A DNA stretch of 64,000 bases from Lepidonotus clava. Taxonomy: Eukaryota > Annelida > Polychaeta > Phyllodocida > Polynoidae. The stretch spans positions 22,878,458 to 22,942,457 of the forward strand of contig OW387146.1 of assembly GCA_936440205.1 (NCBI GenBank). The letters run 5' to 3'. Made by a program: the position numbers and the translations under genes. Of the stretch, positions 1-12,012 are shown one piece after another (the stretch's first letter is position 1; each line of letters opens with the position of its first letter). The notes under the pieces are model-generated. The model did no database searches, had not been told where the DNA came from, and was given only the letters and a program-made list of their open reading frames with translations.

Positions 1-544
1 TTTTCCATATGAAACATTTAGATTTTCACATTCTAAATTAATTTTGTAGTCTTATCCCCCTCATGGGTAGCCCTGTGGTCAGTGGTGTCTGGTGACCAGC
101 TGGTTATCTGATCTAGGGGAAGGACAGGGTGGGATGATTGATACAGCATGTGGTCTCTGTACTTGTGGGGCATAACATTATTCCTAGAGTGAAGATAGAA
201 AATTGTGGAAATATTAAATGAAAGTTGGATATTTCTATGGAAAAGATTCTTTAACATCATTGTGAGCAAAATGATATGTTAAAAGTAAAAAACAACCAAT
301 AATTAAGGGAAATACAAAATTACGAAAAATTACCAAATAATTAAATTTTGGTACTTGACCCTACCTTTATGCATGCAATTCTGCATGCATGAATTTCCAG
401 TTTTTTTCTCGTAGACCACTTTCATCCTTCATATGGTAATTTACCATATGACACTGGGACACTGGGACTCTAGTTGCTGTAGAAATATATTCCATGTATG
501 TATGAGTTAGCATCTACAATCTTGCCTGATTAATATCAAAATTT
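1..544. other. AT-rich stretch, nothing recognised
   Basis: No convincing open frame, splice structure or repeat was seen. Short reading frames here are of chance length and lack recognisable protein content. Confidence 0.5.
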
Positions 545-1226
545 ATTTATTACCCAGGCAGCAGGCTGGCAACTGGGCACAACTTGGGCCAACCAACTGG
601 GGCCCGTACATATTTGTCCCTCGGGGCCACTTGGGCCCAACGTGGGCTAGCCCAGACTGGGGCCCAGCCAGGCCCCAGATAGGTTTTGAATGGGCTATAC
701 AGCAGTAATCAACTTGGCCCCCTTTGGGTTTAATTATTATTTAGGGTACTATGGGACTTTTATGGTTTTTATTTTGGTTTGGATTGGCATCTCCTCATCC
801 CAGATGGACCTGTGCCATCCCTGAGGGACCTTTGTTTTCCCTGAGGGGCCTCAGTTGTCCCTGGCGGCCCTCAGTCGACCCTGGAATATTTAAGATGTTG
901 CAGTACGGTATACAAGTAATAATACTTGTAAATAGCAAATTCTAATTCATGATATTTCTTTCACATACATTTACACATGTAAGGATTAATTGATTATTTT
1001 AATCCTGTTATAATTATGATTTGACATGATCAAACACCATTCATCATACTTACTTTATTATCTATAACATTCTAAATCCTAATCATTTCGAGGGTAGAGT
1101 TTGAAATGGGAAGAATGGAAGATTTTGTCAATATTTTTCTATAAAGAAATTGTCCAACTGGGACCAAGTCCTAGTATAGCCCTGTCTCTAGCCCACCTCA
1201 GAACTTAGCCCAGTTTGACCCAGCCA
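545..1226. repeat. Candidate non-autonomous element with GGGCC-rich ends
   Basis: The left 350 bases are packed with variants of CTGGGCC/GGGCCCAA and then about three 20-bp variants of CCCTGAGGGGCCTCAG. The last 90 bases carry similar words in inverted orientation (AGCCCAGTTTGACCCAGCC against GGCTGGCAACTGGGC). The middle is AT-rich. The pattern fits an element with repeated subterminal motifs, but the ends are not sharply defined. The short frame at 751-945 lies in this repeat and is not taken as a gene. Confidence 0.35.
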
Positions 1227-2112
1227 TGCCGATTTATAAGAGAAACTTACATTATGAATGTTTATCCAGGATTATTCATGATATCGGTATGCAAGAGAGA
1301 AATCAAGAAAGACTTCATAACAGCTGCGAAATACTTTAGACCTTATTGAATTGAGAAATATCTTCAATTTGTTTAACAATTTAGAACGGTTGAGAAATTT
1401 AACTTGTATTGTAAAGGCTTGCTTGCCTTATATATCGTCATGTCCGAGTGTTCTGAATGAAGTGTTTTTATTCTCTTTTTTCATTTACATACATTTTCTT
1501 CATTCACTTCTTACTATAAGATACAATAATTATGAATGTCTAACTACCATGAGGACCAAAACTAATTGAATTACTTGTACTGTCTGGAAGAACGGACTTA
1601 TCGGAAGACGGTCAATAAAAGCAGTTCTTTTAAAAAAAGTACCTTTTAATGTTAAAATAGCTGGTGCAGAATATACTATGTGTATGTCACGGCATGTTAG
1701 TGTTTGGTACTGAACGCGTTCACGTTCCGTTTGATAACAAATGCGTTCACGTAGCGTTAGGTACCGAACGCATTCTTGTTTCGTGAAGTGTGAGGGGTAG
1801 AAGGTAAGTTTAATAAAAAAAAAAAATCGCGCATTTGCCTGCACGGGCACGGCATTCCTCAATCTATGTGTAATAGGTGTCCACAACAAGTCCTAAAACC
1901 TGCACCCCTCAACCCCCACCCCTCGTCCCCCAACAACAACAAAAAGTTCGTGACTATTGAACTAGGTACATTAAGGGGTGTACCAGGTGCGCCCCCTCCA
2001 TATTATTGGCCCAAAATCGATTGTTTAATGTGTAACTTTTGACCCCTTTTGATACGTGCGCCCTCTCTTTCTAGAATTTCTTGATCTGCCCCTGCAAAGT
2101 GTTCCAGACTTC
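1227..2112. other. Intergenic, with small GAACGCGTTC repeats
   Basis: No gene seen. Around 1700-1790 three to four imperfect copies of GAACGCGTTCACGTTCCG-like words occur in alternating orientation. At 2069-2096 the sequence ends in TTGATCTGCCCCTG, which resembles the right terminus of the hAT-like MITEs listed elsewhere. Confidence 0.45.
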
Positions 2113-2349
2113 AGGTGCCTTTCCATATGTGCGTTGCGGATGCGTTTTTTCCATATAAGGTATGCGGAGGCTAGCCGGAATTCCATATATGGAAAAACGC
2201 ATAGCCTCCGCATACCCTATAAGGATTAAAGGTGCCTTTCCATATGTCCGTTGCGGATGCGTTTTGCCCACATAAGCTATGCGGAGGCTATGCGTATCCA
2301 TGCGTATGGGTAAAATGCATCCGCAACGGACGTATGGAAAGGCACCTTC
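2113..2349. repeat. Foldback (MITE-like) element, compound palindrome
   Basis: The sequence AGGTGCCTTTCCATATG opens at 2113 and again at about 2229. Its inverse, CATACGTCCGTTGCGGATGC read on the other strand followed by GGAAAGGCACCTT, closes the element at 2349. Inside, GGTATGCGGAGGCTA (about 2159) faces TAGCCTCCGCATACC (about 2201). The whole is therefore two nested or overlapping foldbacks of one family. Short frames on both strands here are by-products of the palindrome. Confidence 0.75.
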
Positions 2350-3000
2350 ACACCACCCTCCCGCCCCCAAACTAAAGGTGCATGGCAAGCCAACTCTCAT
2401 CTTCAGCCCGTCGGCCCACCACTTCTGCCTGGGGTGTGCAAATGCACGCCAATTCGCACAAATGTGCGAATTTTGTTCTAGAATGTGCGAATTTTCCCTT
2501 CAAATTCATAATTATGGGACATGACAATACTATACAAAAATGTGCGATTTTTTTTTCACTAAACTGTCCTTAACAGTCCTTGCACCTATATGCGACTTTT
2601 GCTTTTTGCGCCAATACCGTAGCTGTAAGCTGCAGTATTGGCTGCAGTATTGGCGCAGTAACGCAGCAAAATAAGGAGCAATAAAATTACTTGATATTGC
2701 CAAAATGGAGTATTTGTCACAGGTGTAACGAAGAACTTTATCTTTGATGTGTGTGACTTCTCTGCGACATCGTCATATCACACCCATGTAATTACATAGC
2801 CTGAGCCCCCTTCACACTCACGTGTATGGCACCTCAGGCAACCCTCCCCCTGACTGGCAGAAAAGACTCAGATGTCACTCGTTTCAGTAGCTTGAAGAAA
2901 ATGCCATGAAATTCGGATATATTGACCGTTAATTGTTCAACCATCCACGGGTTACTCAACAATGTTGCTCCCTCCTGCAGGGACAGCTTAACGGGATGCC
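2350..3000. other. Intergenic, nothing recognised
   Basis: Some local repetition of AATGTGCGAATTTT (2440-2500) and GCTGCAGTATTGGC (2630-2655) is visible. No gene is supported. Confidence 0.45.
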
Positions 3001-3136
3001 CCCCCCCCTTTTTTTTTGGGGGGGGGGGGGGGTGCACATTATTTTTTTAACGTTAAACCGGCGCCGGGACCCCTTTATATATATATAGGCGCCCCACCAC
3101 CCCGCCCCTTTCTAAATTTTCTGGATCCGCCCCTGT
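3000..3136. repeat. C/T/G homopolymer run plus hAT-like MITE right end
   Basis: A run of C, then T, then G (3001-3033) is followed by GC-rich sequence ending TTTTCTGGATCCGCCCCTG. This terminus matches the inverse of the CAGGGGCGGATCCAG ends seen in other copies in the window. The left end is not clear. Confidence 0.45.
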
Positions 3137-4052
3137 CTTGTGAACTTTGGTTGGAGATTTTCTTACTTTTTTTCACCTCATGATTGTGCGACTCACCTAT
3201 AATCTCCATCTTTCAATGGGGTCGGGGGCGGGTGTCGTTACCCCGGCTCCGGCTAAAACTCACCCACCTACATCTTTTTTTTCTTTTTTTCTCTCTCTCT
3301 CTCAAAAAGTCATCCTCATGCAGCTAGGGTAACCCCCTTGTTTTCCAGATGATCCATGACAGTTATATACAATTCAAGTGGAATAGAAAGAAAATATCAA
3401 GAGGTTACAATAACAGCAATGAACTGGAATGAAAAGAAAATGAAAGGAAATATAGCAATCACAAGTACAATACGAACACCAATAGAACATCAATAGAACA
3501 TCTTAGTTCGGCGCCTGTTGAGCGACCGGTCCCGTCAACCCCATGTCCCCTGCGTTGATATAATTCCCTATATTTGTATTTTTATTATGTAAACTTTGAG
3601 ACATCTGAGGGGGTTCCAGACACCCTCGGACCCCCACCCCTGGGTACGCCACTGTGATGTCACTTCAGGTGACGCGCCAAATCAGCGCCGGTATGACTCC
3701 ACTCACTCCGACATGACTGGCCCAACTCCACTGTCTATAGGCTATGTGACACTGCCCGACTTTACTCCCGATTTTAAAAATTGGCAGTACACTTCTTTTG
3801 ATATGTCTGACTAAATAACGGAATTTCAAAAAAATGTATTCCAATCAGAGACATGTCCAATAATACAATGGGGTCTTAATTCTCTTTCAAATGATATGTA
3901 GGATGCATGATCTTTTGCCATGTTCAGGAGAGGATCTAATTGTAAAGGTATCCAATCTGTCCATGTGTTTCTTATGCAGTCAGCTAGGTCGTGTGCATGT
4001 GTATTATAACTATGATATTGCCATTTGGTGATTTATTTTGGAACTAGAAATC
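3137..4052. other. Intergenic with element fragments
   Basis: No gene seen. At 3600-3657 a C-rich block ends GGGTACGCCACTG, a typical MITE terminus. At 3687-3735 there is a fragment of the CCCGACTCCACT minisatellite found again at 5160-5320. From about 3740 to 3910 there is a degenerate copy of the ATTCCACATACCGATTTT family that is well preserved at 50,552 and 51,590. Confidence 0.4.
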
Positions 4053-4395
4053 TTAAACCTTTAGACCCCACAGTTTGTATTCATGAATTGCTTGATTTCC
4101 ACAAGATTTCCATGGATTTCCATCCAGAATTCCCTACATTAGGCCTACCTTTCTATTGAGGAACCTCGAGGAACCAACCCCTATAGCGATGAACGCTATA
4201 GAACTGGGATTTATTGTATTGGATATTGTACTTTATTGATAGGAAATGATAATATAAGGCTATATTGACCAATATTCATAAATGTGTCCTCCTTGGAAAA
4301 ATATGCATGGAAAATTACGGGAAAATCGCTGTATTTCTGGATGGCTACAATACACCTACGGGAGGCTATGGCCGGATTGGGATCTAAAGGGTTAA
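4053..4395. mobile_element. piggyBac-like MITE, copy 1 (diverged)
   Basis: Bounded by TTAA at 4053-4056 and 4392-4395. The ends read inward ACCTTTAGACCCC and, on the right, GGGATCTAAAGGG; they are inverted repeats of the family CCCTTTAGACCCC. The interior shares GGATTTCCATGGATTTCC and GGCTATGGCCGGATTGGG with better copies at 38,614-38,963 and 46,972-47,322. No transposase is present, so it is non-autonomous. piggyBac elements are known to insert at TTAA, which supports the assignment. Confidence 0.7.
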
Positions 4396-4454
4396 AAGAG
4401 ACAATTCATTGAATGAGCAGTAATGCAGATGAACGTGACTTTGTTGGGGAGGAA

Positions 4455-4905
4455 GTGTAGGGTTAGCTACAGGGGGCTATGTAAGCAGCTTAAGGTTACC
4501 CTTTAGGGGTAAGGATTTTACGTAAACAATGTAATATTGGGGGGGGGGGGGGGAGGGGGGCGTGCGCCCTACACTCTCCCCACCCCTAAATCCGCGCCTG
4601 GGTCATGCAATCCCTCTCCCTTCATACATCCCTAAATAGGTTCTAAGCTCGACGCGCAACGAGGCTCTTTCAAATTCCTCAATCAGAAGCGAGCAGAGAT
4701 GGTACTGCATTTTTAACATCCAATGCAAAAGTACACATACAAAGTGATGCCTCAGGGTTTGGCAAATTTGGTAAATAGTTGTAGTTGTTAGAGGGAGGAT
4801 ATGCCATGCCTGAACTTAGGTTTGACATCCCCCCTGTCATGTAATCCCTCTCGCTTGCTAATGTAGGCCTATCCACTCATATTATGGGCCCACTGTGGGC
4901 ACCCA
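4455..4905 (+). pseudogene. Degenerate copy of the zinc-finger gene 3' tail
   Basis: GGGTTAGCTACAGGGGGCTA and GTAAGCAGCTTA at 4461-4493 match the stop-codon region of the zinc-finger gene at 15,187-15,220. Downstream words reappear in the same order: CCCTTCATACATC, CCCCCTGTCATGTAATCCC, CTTGCT and ATGGGCCCACTGTGGGCACC, against their partners between 15,280 and 15,455. A G-rich MITE-like block (4540-4600) interrupts it. No zinc-finger coding sequence is kept, so this is either a 3'-end relic of a duplicate gene or a repeat shared with the gene's 3' end. Confidence 0.5.
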
Positions 4906-4969
4906 TCATCACCAATTTGTCAGAAAATTTCGGTTTCTTTAATGTAAAATCTTGGTACCAATCTTTTTG

Positions 4970-4973
<4 letters not shown>

Positions 4974-5024
<51 letters not shown>
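4974..5024. repeat. (CA)n microsatellite
   Basis: An uninterrupted run of about 25 CA units. The frame crossing it that reads His-Thr repeats is not a gene. Confidence 0.95.
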
Positions 5025-5028
<4 letters not shown>

Positions 5029-6182
5029 ATATATATAATAAAGCGCCATATCCGTTTCAAAATTCTAGATTTTATCAGACTATATTATTACTGGCAAAAA
5101 GTGATAAATTGCCACATTACCGGCATATAAAATCGGCTATAACCATCACTCCCTAGGCTATTATGACAGTCCCGACTCCACTGCTACCATCACTTCCGAC
5201 CCGACGGGCGCAACTCCACTCTGATAATATGAAAGTCCCGACTCCACTACCATCACTCCCGATATGACAAGCCCAACTCCACTGTTAAAATGCCAACACT
5301 ACCAATATGACAGTCCCCACTGCGCGATTGTATGGGGGGGGGGGGGGGGTGTTGGGGGTGGGGGTGTTTCTGTGTGAGGGGGGGGGGAGGGGGGCGGTGC
5401 GGCCAGCATTTCGCACCTTGGTCAAACACGGACACAATGGTCAGCTGACCAAGCTCGGCCAATGAGAATGCCGCTGGCCCATGGGGTTAACGGTTAAAGG
5501 TTTGAATTCGCCCGGTAAAAATTCAGTTGGACCGAATACTGGCCCTAGAACGTGCACACCACATCATGGATCTGCCATAGAATCTGCATGGATGATTCTT
5601 TCAGCCCATGGCACACCTGACCACTTGACTGTTCGACTGAAGAAGGTGAGGTTTTATCAAGGGGGGTTATTTTACTATCGTGAATTAGATATAGGAATAC
5701 AACATTCATAGGCACCTGGCAAAATATACGTATACATGCTTTGCACGCCAGAGGCCAATAGGGGAAATTATCAGACTATGAATGCACTGTATACGCTTTA
5801 TACAGTGCATAGGCTAATAATTTTTTATAAATGACATGTGCAAAAACATACAGCTATTTCTCTTTGTTTCCTTGATTGCTTTGACCTACATACAACTTTT
5901 TGTAGTGTATTGTTAACAGAGAAAATCAAAAGTGGAGAACATTGTGAAAGTTACCAGTCCCCCTAGGCCTATTCCCTCCTAAACGCACCTTCGTTATGGC
6001 TGGAAACCCGGCTGCCTAATAATATGGGAATGATCAGATTGTTATTAATATTACCCTTATATTCCATCAGAGTCCGTGGGCACATGCATATATATATGGT
6101 AGATAGATGACTATTTGATCCTTTTCAAAATTAGGAGATAACTTGAATAATCAAACAGAAAGTGGGCCCTAGACCAGTAATT
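5025..6182. other. Intergenic with CCCGACTCCACT minisatellite and G runs
   Basis: At 5160-5320, degenerate copies of roughly 33-60 bp carry CCCGACTCCACT and CCATCACTCCCGA. At 5335-5395 there are long G runs. The remainder (5400-6182) shows no supported gene. Confidence 0.45.
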
Positions 6183-6370
6183 TGACATGGTGACATGGCC
6201 ATTTCTTAAAATTGACATGCGACATATGGTTTGGTGACATAAAAAAAACACGACAGGGACCATTTCTTAAATTCGATATGAGACATGAGAAGTTCTCAGA
6301 GGCGACATGGGACATGGGAAATTAGATGACAAGGAACATAATGATTTCTTGCGACATTGGGACCCCCCAT
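6183..6370. repeat. Degenerate satellite: TTTCTTAAATTCGACATG motif, locus 1
   Basis: Five or six diverged copies of a motif like CCATTTCTTAAATTCGACAT followed by GACATGRGACAT, with an irregular 30-45 bp period. Related arrays lie at 19,530-19,745 and 28,550-28,740, with a weaker one at 17,250-17,460. Confidence 0.6.
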
Positions 6371-6559
6371 CTAGGGCCCCAGAAAGGAGCGTTGGCAGGG
6401 ATAGTGATACTCGAAAGAGTGACACAGACTACCATTCTCGATTTACACCAGAAAACATGTGTATCTGCGTCCAAATCCAAATTATGGTCCATGCGTGATA
6501 ATGCGGCAAGAGATCAGAGATGTTAGATAAGCTATATCTCAGCTCAGAGATAAGGGTCA

Positions 6560-6751
6560 CAGGGGCGGATCCACAGTCAGTGCTCTAGGGGGGGGGGGAA
6601 ACCCTGACCCCCTTAAAAATGAAAAATAAGAACATAATTTTTAGACTGATCTTCCAATTTTAAGATGCCTAAATTTTTCTCTTGGGTCGGGGGGGGGGGG
6701 TGCAATTGCCTCTTTTGCCCCCCCCCCCCCCCCCCCTTGGATCTGCCACTG
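6560..6751. mobile_element. hAT-like MITE (CAGGGGCGGATCC ends)
   Basis: Starts CAGGGGCGGATCCACAG and ends TTGGATCTGCCACTG, an inverted-repeat pair. The interior is AT-rich with G and C homopolymer runs near the ends. CAGGGG-type termini are typical of hAT elements. It carries no transposase, and the target-site duplication is unclear. Confidence 0.65.
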
Positions 6752-6799
6752 GGTCGAATGCTGGACATATCGTTGTTGCATTAATGTACATTATAAATA

Positions 6800-6965
6800 G
6801 GCATAATTATAAAGGCTGTGTCCCAGTACCCGATTTTATTCACGACTTCAAAAATCGCCAGTGGCAATTTAAGGGATTAAAATTATTAGGAAGGATTTCA
6901 TATTCTTTTTCAAATGGTATGTGGCATGCAAGGGTTTCTCTCGTATTTCTAGTAATGATTTAGAT
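6800..6965. repeat. Degenerate ATTCC-ACATACCGATTTT family copy
   Basis: AAAGGCTGTGTCCCAGTACCCGATTTTATTC, read in pieces of under 20 bases, parallels the left end of the elements at 50,552 and 51,590 (AAGGCTGTATTCCACATACC). The interior TTCTTTTTCAAATGGTATG also matches those copies. The right end is lost or diverged. Confidence 0.4.
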
Positions 6966-7182
6966 GTTGGCCAATTCCAGATAGAAATAATCGCCTATCG
7001 TAGGATATGGGTTTCCATGGACCAGCAAACAGTTTATCAGGGCATGCATTTTACGGATGAGAGTCAGGGTGTGAGTACACTGATTGACAAATGCAACAAT
7101 GTAATTTTGGCAAGTACTTTCCTGATAATTATTCCAAATTATTTGGTATGTTTCATTTGAGTATTTAAGCTCATACCACGCG

Positions 7183-7910
7183 ACACTGAAAACCCATCTT
7201 GTCCTAAACTCGTCAAATACTTGTCAGTTTGACGAGTTTAGCCTCGTCAAGGCCTTTTTAGAGTTTTTGACGAGTTTTGAATTCTCAAATTGTCAAAGAG
7301 TAGTCAAAAACTCGTCACAAACCTTATCAAATAATAGAGGGTGCTTAAGTTGGGTTTTCTCATTTTAGTGTAATGCATTTACAAAACATCTCTCTATTTA
7401 TCCTTCCGAAGGGTTATTTGATAAAAAAAATAAGTATAATTAAATCAGCATGATAAAAACAAGGCTTCATTGTAACATCACATTTCAGTTTGATTTAATT
7501 TCTGTGTGTTTGTAAAATATCAATGCAATGAAAAACGTTTCATTAAAACGCCTTGGAGCTAAGAGTATTGCCTCATCATTGTGAATAATAAATGTGATCT
7601 GCAATTGCATTATACTATTTGGAATCTATTGCAAAAATACTTTGCATAACTGATCCTAGAGTAGCGACGTTGATGTCACTCTGGTGGGATGGATTGGGCA
7701 GAAAGGGGCAGGAGGGCAGCTTCTCTAGCATTCATGACGAGTCTGTGACTGGCTGACTAGTTTTTGACCAGTTGGCCAATTTTTGACGAGTTTTTGACGA
7801 GTTTTTGATGATGTAGCAACCTCAAACTCGTTGGTTTTGCCATCGTCACTTTGACTAGGCTAAACTCGTCAAACTGACAAGTATTTGACGAGGCTGTGTT
7901 TTTCAGCTGG
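7183..7910. mobile_element. Inverted-repeat element with many TTTGACGAG motifs
   Basis: The left end (7187-7330) and right end (7740-7905) are inverted relatives. The left has CTCGTCAAATACTTGTCAG then TTTGACGAGTTTAGCC, and the right has the exact inverse. Both ends hold repeated GACGAGTTTTTGACGAG words, at least ten in all. The middle 400 bases are plain AT-rich sequence. Dense subterminal motifs are a known feature of hAT and related DNA transposons, where they bind transposase. No coding sequence remains. Confidence 0.7.
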
Positions 7911-8500
7911 TGACTGATACAATGAATGTATATGTGTGACTGACATAAATTAATAGTCACAATTCAGGATACCACAAAGAGATCATCACCGGTGTGGTCA
8001 TCCCCTTTGTGGCTGATCATACAATCGTTTTGTGAGCCGTTTCCATTTGTGTCAGAAGGGACCATATACGTCAGAGGGAGCCAAGCAGAATAGGCCCACC
8101 AAATCCTGGTTAGACAAACCAATAATCTTTGACATACTATGTAAAGGCCTTTGAATTAAAACTTTTGTAATCAATAATGTTAGAGAATAAATAGCCTTTT
8201 GAAATACAACTTTGAAACACACAAAATGACCCGGCGCCTGGATGTATAGTAGAAGCCCATTGGGCCATTGGAGATGTGACTTGTGTCCAGTGTGCTTGGG
8301 GATTGAGGTCCGGTTTACAGAAATGTCACAATCACATGGCTGTTTGATTCTTGTCAACATCTGAACCTGTACTGATGTGGGTGTTAGTCCAACAGCTAGT
8401 TTAGCTGTTTGTGTAAGAAACCAAATCTAGGGCTAAGAGTGTTTCTCTTCATGCTTGGAGAGTGAAGGTGACATCATAGAATGGCTGCAGAAAAGCAGAC
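7911..8500. other. Intergenic, nothing recognised
   Basis: No gene, RNA or clear repeat seen. Confidence 0.4.
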
Positions 8501-11410
8501 CGTCATAGCGTTATATTTTATATCTGTAATTTTCTTATATAAATGAAGTATCTGAAACTGGTATTAAGTAAATATAAGTAAATGTTTTTATGGAAAAAAA
8601 CAGATATAAACAAACCCATAACATCAAGTGACACACGGGAAAGTCCGGGTTTCCAAGAACCCAGTGATGCCCCACGCGAACCACAACAAACCCATAAACA
8701 AAGACCATTAAAGAGAATGACGCAGGCAGTGACGTCAGTGCACACTGTCTGTGATTGGGGAAACTCTGGGAATCCCCATGTTTACATTCAGAGGATTGGT
8801 AGGCTCTGGGATTTTCCCAGCTACGTTAGTGTTGGTCAGGACTGATCAGATGCTGATGTCATTGATGACATCATGGTCATGGGGTTAAAAGACGTCGCTA
8901 ACCAACGATGAGCAGAGAGGAGATGGGAACGGCAACAAGACGACACAACAACCCGTAACCAGCAAGCAGCAGACACCACCCATTCTACGATACCGGGACA
9001 ACCCCTCTCCATGGCCATAGTGACATTGCACAACTCTACCACTGACCACACTGACAGGTATTTCTGATCCCTTACAAAGTGACTATTCTACAACTTTAGG
9101 ACCTTCTCTCCAGGAACAGCAAGTAACCTGTGAACATTTAGTGAACATGCATCTTGTGCTTATATGTGGATCATATTGGAAATATTAACTACATTAGTGA
9201 ACCTTCAGGTAAATAGATTTTTCAACAACCATTCTCCATATGACTACTGTGTGTCTCTACATACCTACACACAGCCTTAGTCATATATGGTGGACAACCC
9301 ACAAGATTCATCCTCTACATTGCCAAGTGAGTGATCAAGAGGACCAGTGTGTGAATAGACCTCCACCAGCAGCCTCCCCTGACCGCTGCATTTTACGACC
9401 CAAAGCACCACCCCACTGACTCGCCCATAGGATTATTGATCCAGACACAGGCACAGGGCTGTAAACCCCCTATGCCCTCACACATCGAAAAGGACACTGC
9501 AGTGAATAGGCAAAAGAACAGACACAGTGAATAAGCAATTCAGGATGGCAAATCTTGATCCAATGTACTTTTCTGGTAGTGAAAATGCAATAATATTCAT
9601 TACTAAATTTCAGGCTTTTGCTAGTTTAACTCCTGATGTAGATCCAGCAACCTTTCCCATTATTTTGTAAGGGGAATGCTTTCACATGGTATACAACATT
9701 GAAAGACATTCAGAAAAACAGTTTTACTGAATTGGAAAAGGTTTTTCAAAAACGATATATTTGTGAATGCCTATACATTACACCAAGGTCCATGACATTT
9801 TTAATTCCAAACAAAAAGAAGAAGAAACAGTGCTGGACAGAATGGCAAATGAGTGTAATTCTATTGAACTGCCTCAGCAGATACAATTCTATGCTAGCCT
9901 GAATGGGATGAAATCAACACTTTGATCAAGGGTTTTACTGCAGAACTGTGATCTAAGCAGAGATTGCTGCAGCTGATCGGGCAGATAATGAAGAAGTCAA
10001 CACAGTGTTAGAAATATTAAAACAGCGGATCTCCAGAGTGTGACCCTCCATAATGCGACAACCCCTCAAGATGAACCAAACGTGCTATTAGATTACAATC
10101 AATCTTCTTGCAACAAGGAGTCACGTGCTAAGCAGCATCAGCTTTACACTAACTGTTATCAGAGGACACTGTACCATAAAACTGTCAAATTTAAACACAA
10201 GTATAGACAATTCAGAATCTACAAAGCGAAAAACAAAGTATCAGAGATGTAGGTACAACCATTTTAATAACAACTGCCCAGCTAAAAACAAAAAGTGTTT
10301 AATTGTCTCAAATTTGGTCATTTTCAGTCAGTATGCAAATAGAAAACGTGGCTTTTCCCTGGGAATGCCAGGCCCATAGATAGGCATCAAAATACAAGTC
10401 TCAGATCGGTCTATATTGAAAAGTCTCAGAAACAAACAGTCATTGCATTTATAACTCCTATGGATAGACATTATGTTCAAGGAAGGATTAAGGGTAAGAT
10501 ATATCTGTAATACGAGGTGTAGGAGGTGAAGCATTGAGTGTTATAGGAAAGATTGATCTTGAAATTTGCATTTCTGGGATTGTATTGTATACACCAGTGA
10601 TATTGGGATATGACTTTTTGGAATCGGATAAAGCAAAGATTGACATGGAAAACAAAATGCTTGAATACAGGTTCAAAACAAGAGATACATAGGAAAGGTT
10701 GACATCAGAAAATGGAAAAGCATTACAAAAACTAATGCAAATGAAGGCTCTGAGGAATTAAAGTGGAAAGCACAGGTACTGCAGACCAGCTGCCACTGTC
10801 TGACATTACTTTAACACACAGCCAGGTCTTAGCATTGCATGATATGGATGAACTTGATACCTGAACTGATAAAATGATACATGGGATCAAACTGAATTCA
10901 ACAGATGAATGATGCAGAAATGACTGAGACAATGGAGACTGAGACAATGGGCACGGGATGTTGTACTGAGATGAGACTTAAGTAACTGAAAACTGGCTGA
11001 GACATTATCTGATAAGTAACACAATGGTTACAGATGCTTTGCAGTTGTATTGGTTGTACACTACATGTGCTTAAGAACTGATTCATACAAAGATATATAT
11101 ATGTATGTATACCTTGATTCAAATATAACTGCATAATTGGATGTCAACGGTTCATAATATTGCATGCTTTGATGATTGCTTAGGATGTTGACCTGATCTG
11201 TAGAATCTGTACTTAATGATACTGACCACCCTTTTACTGTGTAACATGTTGGATGATGATGTATTCTTGTATTGTATTACCTAGAGTATGTAACTTTTTC
11301 AATTTTGCTGACAAACTATTTCAGATGAAGGGGAAGATTGTCATAGCGTTATATTTCATATCTGTAATTCTCTTATATAAATGTAGTTTCTGAAACTGGT
11401 ATTATTGAAA
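8501..11410 (+). mobile_element. Old broken LTR retrotransposon, Ty3/gypsy-like
   Basis: The terminal repeats share about 70 bases: 8501 onward and 11,339 onward (GTCATAGCGTTATATTT and CTGAAACTGGTATTA). The 3' repeat is preceded by a purine tract (GAAGGGGAAGA, 11,327-11,337) and begins TG, as in LTR elements. The interior from about 9545 resembles a gag protein with a CCHC-like zinc knuckle near 10,247-10,295. A short stretch near 10,500-10,690 resembles a retroviral-type aspartic protease. No reverse transcriptase or integrase is recognisable, and the interior is under 3 kb, so it is internally reduced and clearly broken in several places. The diverged ends suggest considerable age. Confidence 0.7.
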
Positions 11411-12012
11411 GTTATTGAATTATAAAGTTGGTTGTTGGACTATGAAATTGTGTAGTAACATGGCAAGCCACAGACCAATTGTGTATCTGTTTTTGCCAGA
11501 TGTATGGAGGAAGTCTATGCTTCGCACACTAGATGAGGGACACAAGAGTCATGTATTATTGATTCCCTTTGCATAATGTGAAGGACTACACATGTTCCCA
11601 ATCATCAGTCTGTCCACTGAGCTTGACTTGTCCTGTTCTTGTCCACTGTCTCACCTTCACCATACTGCTGCTGCTGCACCAGCCATTTCCAACATGCTAT
11701 GGTTATGACTGACAGTATTCCATAATTCTATGGGGCCCTAGAGGCCAATGTCTGTAGAGAAAGATAGACTGCAAATAGAGTTAACTAAGTTACCATTAAA
11801 GGGAGGAATAATAACTATAACCCTACATATAATCGGAAAAAAAGAAAAAAAGAAAGAAACCCTTGGCCTGATTTCTTAAGCTACCACAGCCCAAGTCACT
11901 TTCTCAAACTCATTTATTGAATATAAATGACTATACCCTAAAGGTTTCCTTCTTTTACCTTTTCAGATATTTCTGGACTGTTCTACGCTGGAGGAAAGTC
12001 CTACACACAGAC
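11411..12012. other. Upstream region and likely splice acceptor of the zinc-finger gene
   Basis: Mostly featureless. At 11,950-11,966 the tract CTTTTACCTTTTCAG is a good 3' splice site. The exon of the zinc-finger gene therefore probably begins at 11,967, with 46 bases of 5' untranslated sequence before the first ATG. Earlier exons would lie upstream but were not identified. Confidence 0.5.

Noticed and set aside
11917-12012. Extension of the zinc-finger protein upstream of 12,013
   Set aside because: The frame is open but begins without an ATG, and a strong splice acceptor at 11,966 lies within it; the first ATG is 12,013.
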